64,000 bases of DNA. It comes from Epiperipatus broadwayi (lineage: Eukaryota > Onychophora > Udeonychophora > Euonychophora > Peripatidae). Below are positions 58,220 to 64,000 of this stretch, one piece after another (position 1 is the stretch's first letter; each line of letters opens with the position of its first letter). Below the pieces are notes generated by a model. That model did no database searches, was not told the origin of the DNA, and saw only the letters and a program-made list of their open reading frames with translations. Location: NCBI GenBank assembly GCA_028023455.1, contig JAQFVV010000255.1:1076699-1140698 (forward strand), read 5' to 3'. The position numbers were made by a program, and so were the translations under genes.

Positions 58220-59337
58220 TATTTACTAATATAGTATACATTTTTAATTTTATGCTGAACAAATTTGCTATTTTTACAGTGCTTTGTTCATTTACATGCA
58301 TGTACTGAATGAACCTTTTCATGTTTTTGCTTTTAATAGTTATTAATAATAATAAGTTTTACTTTGGATATGTTATTAATGAAGTGCTAATTGTCTCATA
58401 AAAACACTGCATAAAAATTAAATAAAATACTGTACATTCATTAATCATATTTTAAGCTTATAATCAAAATGTTGAATGCATCATAGCAATGATGTGTTTT
58501 ATGAATAAAATATGTGCTATACAATTTCAGCATGAATGTCACTATTTTGCTATTGGATGAGATGACTTTAATAATTATTCTATGACATCATGAGGATTAC
58601 AAAATGGCTGCCAATTTTTTTTTTTACAATTGTTGCAGTGAATAATCAATTGTAAATCAAAATAGTGTGTACAAATTGATGATGATCACTATTGTGAATC
58701 TTCACATAAAGCCAAGTGCTAAGCAAGGTAAAAGTGTATACAGTTTTCTGTTTTCTACTTGATAGAAGCTATACCCATGTGACCAAAATGAGGTGGATAT
58801 AATATAGTAAAAAAGAAACTCAAGACAACTATTTAAAGTCAGCTATTAGATAAATAATTGCATTGATTCTAACTTTGAAAGTAATGCTTTCATTGACAAA
58901 AGATAGAAATCAGGATGGAAATTAAATTAGACTACTATCTGGTAATCACTATTTGCTCAAATTAGAACATGTTCTCATTTATAATTTTACAATAAGCTAA
59001 AATAATAAGAGATGTTATATGGGCAATCATATTTTTAGTCTTGCATAAAAATCTTGATGATGTTTACATTTACAAAATTAATGCAAATTAAATTAATAAG
59101 ATACAATGTTAAAATAGTAATTTTTGATTTACAATTAACACTAAGAAATGTGGAACATTTTAAAATAATTTACAGCATATGTATCAACATATAATGTGAA
59201 GCCTTTTAAATCACAATGATTTTAATTTATCATAAATATTATTTTAAAAAATGCATCTACAAAAGTGAGCAGTTGGCCCTGTCTTGACTAAAGGCATTAA
59301 ATAAAACATATAAGTCCAACACTATTTTTTAAAAAGA
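58220..59337. other. A+T-rich spacer
   Basis: No feature recognised. Confidence 0.45.
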
Positions 59338-59618
59338 AATCATTTGGTAATACATCGTCTATTCATCCACACCGAATGTTTGTTTGTTTTTAAAAAAAAA
59401 AAAAAAAAAAAGACGGAATGTTTTAAAAAGCAAAAAAAAAAAATTATTTATTTTTAAGAAATATGCATAAAACAAAAAAAAAATCAAACAAATCCAAAAA
59501 TTAAAAACATAAATCAACAAAATAAAAACAGCCCGGTAACGTTATAACTATTTGTTTTTCACTAGCAACAGCGCCATCGGGCGGTATGTATGAATAGATG
59601 ATGTATTACCAATCATTT
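59338..59618. mobile_element. MITE, family C copy 2, perfect 8-bp target duplication
   Basis: The element 59346-59610 (265 bp) has terminal inverted repeats GGTAATACATCGTCTATTCA and TGAATAGATGATGTATTACC. AATCATTT flanks it on both sides (59338-59345, 59611-59618). It contains an A19-type run (59392-59411) and TTTTTCACTAGCAACAG shared with copy 1. The ambiguity of TT/AA at the ends allows a shorter duplication, but copy 1 supports 8 bp. Confidence 0.75.
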
Positions 59619-59619
59619 T

Positions 59620-61245
59620 TACTAATTTGTATCTTGATCATCATTGTTAGTTGTATAGTAAAAATCGTTGCCACACACTGAACTTTCTTGTTCTATTCCT
59701 CTCTTAAGATTATCAACTTTTTCTTCCACTGTCATTATCAATAGTTCTTTCCAATATACTTATAATAATTTTGCTTCAAAATAAATCCCTATAAAATTTG
59801 GTGCAGTGATAAATTGGCAGATTCTGGAAATAAGGTCTAGGAATTATAATCCATCTCTTTCAGTGCACAAATTCCCAAACAATAAATTATTTAATTATTT
59901 ATGAATGCTAAATTTCTCTTTCTCAGTAAATAATCTTTTTTTTCAACACTTCTACATTGCTGATTTATATTTCTTATTTTTTATTTTATTTTCCAAATCC
60001 ACATCTTTAAATCTGTCAGTTTTCTTAATTATTCACATTTGGTGACTGTTTATTAATTACCCAATTATGTTCTATTAATATCTTAAATTATAATTTCTAT
60101 TCATAATGTGATGTTCAGATTGTTCAGCCTAAAATTGTAATAAATAAAATCCTAACAGGTAGAAACCCACCAACCAAAATTCTGATAAATAATCAAACAT
60201 TGACTTCACCATCTAAGTTCCTGTGTTTAAAATATCTGACTTAAGAACATTTCATAGAAGTACATCAATATTTGCATCACATTCTTATAAAGAACTAGTA
60301 AACTATATAGCTCTAGGATTCCACAATGGTAATAAAATTATGATTATGGGATGTAAGAGACAACTGTGAATGGTAATGGTGCTTTTCTGATATATATGTA
60401 TGTTACATAATCTGTTAGACATTGATTTTATGGAATATTCTAGATCAAGCAACAAGAATGCTGATAATAATTGCCTTTTTCAATTAACTTTTAATTAAAA
60501 TTATTTTAGCATACAATATTCAAGTAATGTAATGTTAAAAAAACAAATTTTAATGTGTAAATATTATAATACTAAGGAGCTGTCCCCTCCCCCAATTGTC
60601 TTTAGTTCCTAAACTCCTGGAGTTCACTCTACTCACCCACACTTTTTAACAGAGTTTATGAAAAAAAAAAATTTCTAATACTGTTTTCCATAGAATATAT
60701 AGGGTATGTTTGACATTCAAACAGTATTATGTTAAAGTTGGATAAAATTAGAAAAGAATGGCACCAAGCATGTATATGCAGGATTTAAAATTCTCCAATT
60801 CAATACATTATATAAAATCATCACTTATGATTTTTTGCAAAACTGAGACATGTTTTTCTAAGTTTTATTTCTGGAACCAGATTGTTTATTGCTTAAGAAA
60901 AAAAAGGGTGAAAGAATACAGTACAAAGAGTATTATCAATGATTTCAAATTATCTTTCCCTAAAAACAATAAAAACCAGATTCAAATATCTAAAGTTTTT
61001 TCCAAAATGCATTACATAAATTAGGCACTTTTATTTACTTACATACAGACTATAGAAGAACATTTAATTTTAAAAAAATTTTTAAAAAAATCTCTACAAA
61101 TTATATTTATTTGTTTTAACAACTATAAAATTACTTACAAAATCAAGTTCTACTTTTCCCATGTTAGAATAAGTCTGCATTGCAATTTTATTCTATTCTT
61201 TTTTTTTAATATAGATTTAATTGGATTAGAGCAAGTTTATTGTTA
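59620..61245. other. A+T-rich spacer
   Basis: No gene recognised. The open frame 60758-61024 is Lys- and Ser-rich with no family signature. Confidence 0.45.
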
Positions 61246-61264
61246 AATATCATCATCATCATTA

Positions 61265-63163
61265 TCAACCATTATCAATCCACTGCAGGATGAAGGTCTC
61301 TCCAAGTTTAATCCATCTTCTCCAATCTTTAGCTTCTCTTCTCCACATCACCCCTACACATTTTCTTATTTCATCCATCCATCTTACATGTGGTCTCCTT
61401 CTGGGTCTTTTACAATGTCTTGGAATCCAGTTTAAAATTTCAATTGTCCATCTATTATCATCTCTTCTAGCAATATGTCCAGCCCAACTCCACTTCAATC
61501 TTTTAATTTTTTCAATGAGGTCAGTAACACCTGTTTGTTCTCTTACCCATACATTGCGTTTTTGATCTCTTCTTGTTACTCCTGACATACATCTCTCCAT
61601 ACTTCTTTGAATGGTCTGAAGTCTCTGTATTGATCTTCTATTAAGTGTCCAAGCCTCAGATCCATAAGTTAGAACTGGTAAAACACATTTGTTAAAAACC
61701 TTTCTTTTCAAACACATAGGCATATTTCCTTTTAATATCAAGTTATTTCTACCAAAAGCACTCCAACCAAGTTTAATTCTATGATTAATTTCCTCTATTA
61801 TGTTTCCATCTGTATTAATAATCTGACCAAGGTATTTGTAACTCTTAACTTCTTCTAATTCATCACAATCAATCTTTATTTTCATATTTTGAGCAAATCG
61901 ATTAAACATTACTTTAGTCTTTTTAACATTTATCTTTAGTCCTACTTTCCTACTTTCATCTGATAACTCCTGCAACATTTCCTGCAGCTCTGAAGCATTA
62001 TTTGCAAAAACAACTACATCATCTGCGAAATCTAAATGACTTAAATAATCTCCATTTACTTTCACTCCTTTAGTTTCCCATTTTAATCCACAAAATACTT
62101 CTTGCAGCACTGCTGTAAAAAGTTTTGGAGATATGGAGTCACCTTGTCTTACACCTTTCTCAATGTTGACTTTCCCAGTATCATTATGTAATCTAATTGT
62201 TGCTGTTGCATTTTTATAAATATTCTTTAAAATATGACAATATCCTGGATCTATACCTTGATGATCCAATGCTTTAATCACTGAAGAAATGTTTATAGAA
62301 TAAAATGCCTTTTCATAATCTACAAATCCAAAACATAATGACAACTCATATTCATTTGTCCTTTCTATAACTTCTCTCAATACTTGAATATGATCTACTG
62401 TACTAAAACCACTTTTAAATCCAGCTTGTTAAAAAAAAAAAAAAAAAAATCCAGCTTGTTCTCTTGGTTGGTGAAAATCCAAGGTTCTCTGTAGACGAGT
62501 TGTAATTATCTTGGTAAAAAATTTATATAAAACTGATAAAAGGCTGATAGGTCTGTAATTTCTAATATCTTCTTTATCACCTTTTTTAAATATTAATATT
62601 ATTACTGCATTCTTCCAATCATCCGGTACATCTTTATCATTTAGACATTTGGTATATAACTTTGCTAATATTTTTTCTGTTTCTTCACCTGCTTCTTTTA
62701 ATATATCAATTATAATTCCATCATTACCTGGAGCCTTTCCTTTTTTCATACATTTAATTGCATTTCTCACATCTTCATTTAAAATTCTGAGCAATTCGGA
62801 AGATGTAATAGATATAGGAGGTACTTGTTCTTTATTACTATATAATTCTTGATAAAAATCTTCTACCAATTTCATAATGTCATCCCTCTTTTTAGTAATA
62901 ATTTCATCTTTTTTCCTTATTGCAGATATAAATTTCCTACCAATACCAAAATGTTGTTTTACATTCTTAAGACTTTTATTTTCTTCTACAGCTTTTCTTG
63001 CTAGTTCACAGTTATACTTTCTTATATCATTTTCAACTCTTTTCCGCACCATTTTACAAAATTCGAGATATTCAATTCTTTTTAATGCATCATTCTTGCA
63101 TATCTTCATATTCCTTCTTTTCTTCATAAGTTCTCTAGTCTCAGTAGAAATTTTATTAGTCAA
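61265..63163 (-). pseudogene. RTE reverse transcriptase and C-terminal domain
   Basis: Numbering the 371-residue frame that starts at 62380: motif A FVDYEKAFYSI (Asp21), motif B GVRQGDSISPKLF (76-88), motif C FADDVVVF (catalytic Asp120 and Asp121), then KTKVMF and YKYLGQIINTDG, a YGSEAW segment, and the C-terminal WAGHIARRDDNRW and RPRRRPHVRW pattern. The upstream part (62429-63163) has [20 protein letters not shown] and [10 protein letters not shown]. Motif A usually reads AFDS; here that second Asp is Tyr, though the first, catalytic one is kept. The frame is interrupted only by a stop inside the poly(A) insertion and continues in the same frame after it. The enzyme would copy element RNA at the nick made by the endonuclease. 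Confidence 0.92.
62417..62460. mobile_element. Insertion consisting only of poly(A) with target duplication
   Basis: AAATCCAGCTTGTT occurs at 62417-62430 and 62447-62460, separated by a run that makes 19 consecutive A (62431-62449). The net gain is 30 bp. Read on the coding strand it adds Phe codons then TAA. A polymerase slip alone would not duplicate the 11-14 bp target, so an extreme 5'-truncated retroposition is the simplest reading. Confidence 0.75.
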
Positions 63164-64000
63164 TTGCTGCTTTTTCTACCAGCTATCTTTGTTGCAGTTT
63201 TTAAAAGTGTATCAGTTATTTTCATATTAATTTCATTCAAATCTGAATCATGTTCAAAATCTACTAATACTTGAAACTGATTTGTAAGTTCTAATTTAAA
63301 TTCATTAGAATGTTTCTGAAGATTAGGAATATCAACTGTAAATATAGTTTTTCTTAATAATTTTTGTCTCTCTAGTTTTACATTAACATGTATCTTACCT
63401 CTTACTAATCGATGATCACTTCCTGTGTTAAATTTATTAAGAACATTACAATCTTGAAATATGTATTTCCTGTTAGTGAAAATATAATCCAATTCTGCTG
63501 TACCTTCATTTGGATGCTTCCATGTCCATTTCCTTCTAACATTTTTCTCAAAAAAAGAATTCATAATATATAGTTTTTCCTTCTCTGCAAACTCCACAAG
63601 TCTATGTCCTCTCTCATTTCTATTACCATAACCAAAATTACCTACAACACTTTCATCTTTCATTTGTTTACCAATTCTAGCATTAAAATCTCCCATAACA
63701 ATTTTAAAATGTTGTTTACTCTGATCAAAAGCCTTTTGTACATCCATATAAAAATCTTCTACTACTTCATCACTGTGAGAACTTGTTGGGGCATAAACCT
63801 GAATTATCTGCATTTGATATCTGCTATTAAGTTGTATAACTAATCTTGCCACTCTGTCTGATACACCATCAATCTCCACAATATTGTTCTTCCTCTTTTT
63901 ATTTATAATGAATCCTACTCCACTTGTATATCCAATATTTGTGCCTTTATAATAGAGCATATGTCCACTTTTTAAATCAATTGTCTCTTCACCTTTTCTT
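63160..64000 (-). pseudogene. RTE apurinic-type endonuclease domain
   Basis: From ATG at 63960, residue numbers: GVGF (14-17), QVYAPTS (54-60), MGDFNARIG (89-97, metal-binding Asp91), LDYIF (157-161) and the catalytic SDHR (181-184). The frame remains open to the window edge (GEETIDLKSGH upstream of the Met), so the true start is outside. The domain nicks target DNA to prime reverse transcription. It ends after 63160 because one A is missing from an A run, shifting the frame into a stop. All catalytic residues seen are intact. Confidence 0.92.

Larger units (their letters stand above)
61248..64000 (-). mobile_element. Nearly complete RTE-clade LINE, 5' end beyond the window
   Basis: The single ORF typical of RTE (endonuclease then RT) runs leftward to a stop at 61265-61267. 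It is followed by only about 15 bp and a (GAT)n end (ATCATCATCATCATT on the plus strand), the usual very short RTE 3' end. The coding part shows few lesions: a one-base deletion near 63160 and a poly(A) insertion at 62431-62460. Four shorter fragments of the family lie at 38.4, 39.5, 50.3 and 52.6 kb. Confidence 0.9.

Overview
This is nuclear DNA of an animal, strongly A+T-rich (roughly 70-75% by eye), with no host gene that I can recognise. Almost everything identifiable is a mobile element or a relic of one: a nearly complete RTE-clade LINE, Penelope-like retroelements with GIY-YIG endonuclease, mariner, Merlin-like, hAT-like and pogo-like DNA transposon remains, a Ty3/gypsy-type gag, one probable solo LTR, a very short SINE derived from tRNA-Gly, and many palindromic (foldback) elements. 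This mix fits an invertebrate metazoan. I cannot name the species from the sequence.

Layout. Positions 1-974 hold a broken gag of an LTR retrotransposon, cut off by an assembly gap (975-1500). From 1.5 to 16.5 kb lie foldback elements of several families (A, B, C, E, G, H, I), a hAT-like MITE (7.8 kb), a SINE with clean target duplication (14.8 kb) and a pogo-like element (15.6-16.5 kb). From 18 to 25 kb lie a SINE, a dead mariner transposase (19.0-20.0 kb), a small family H foldback, a processed retrocopy with 14-bp target duplication (22.35-22.67 kb) and a tRNA-headed SINE-like relic. From 27.0 to 37.4 kb are two diverged copies of one long repeat (R1, R2). They carry different insertions, so each supplies the empty site for the other: R1 has a 2.7-kb probable solo LTR and a family F foldback, R2 has a LINE 3' tail and a family H foldback. 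From 38 to 47 kb lie RTE tails, a SINE, a 1.15-kb giant foldback (42.05-43.2 kb), a GAT-rich minisatellite (43.9-44.9 kb), another SINE and a Merlin-like relic (46.1-46.8 kb). From 50 to 58 kb lie an RTE tail, two Penelope-like relics, a family A foldback, a 2.04-kb unclassified insertion with a 13-bp target duplication, and a fourth family H copy. From 59 to 64 kb lie a MITE with 8-bp target duplication and the RTE LINE, which runs off the right edge.

The most interesting signal is that the foldback families carry type I hammerhead-ribozyme motifs, one per arm and in opposite orientation. Two motifs keep every conserved core base: 2342-2383 (family A) and 11004-11064 (family H). Decayed versions lie in the other arms and copies and next to the GIY-YIG domains of both Penelope-like relics. 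My inference is that these palindromes are non-autonomous, ribozyme-bearing relatives of Penelope-like elements, comparable to animal retrozymes but palindromic. The RTE reverse transcriptase also carries an insertion that is nothing but poly(A) between target duplications.
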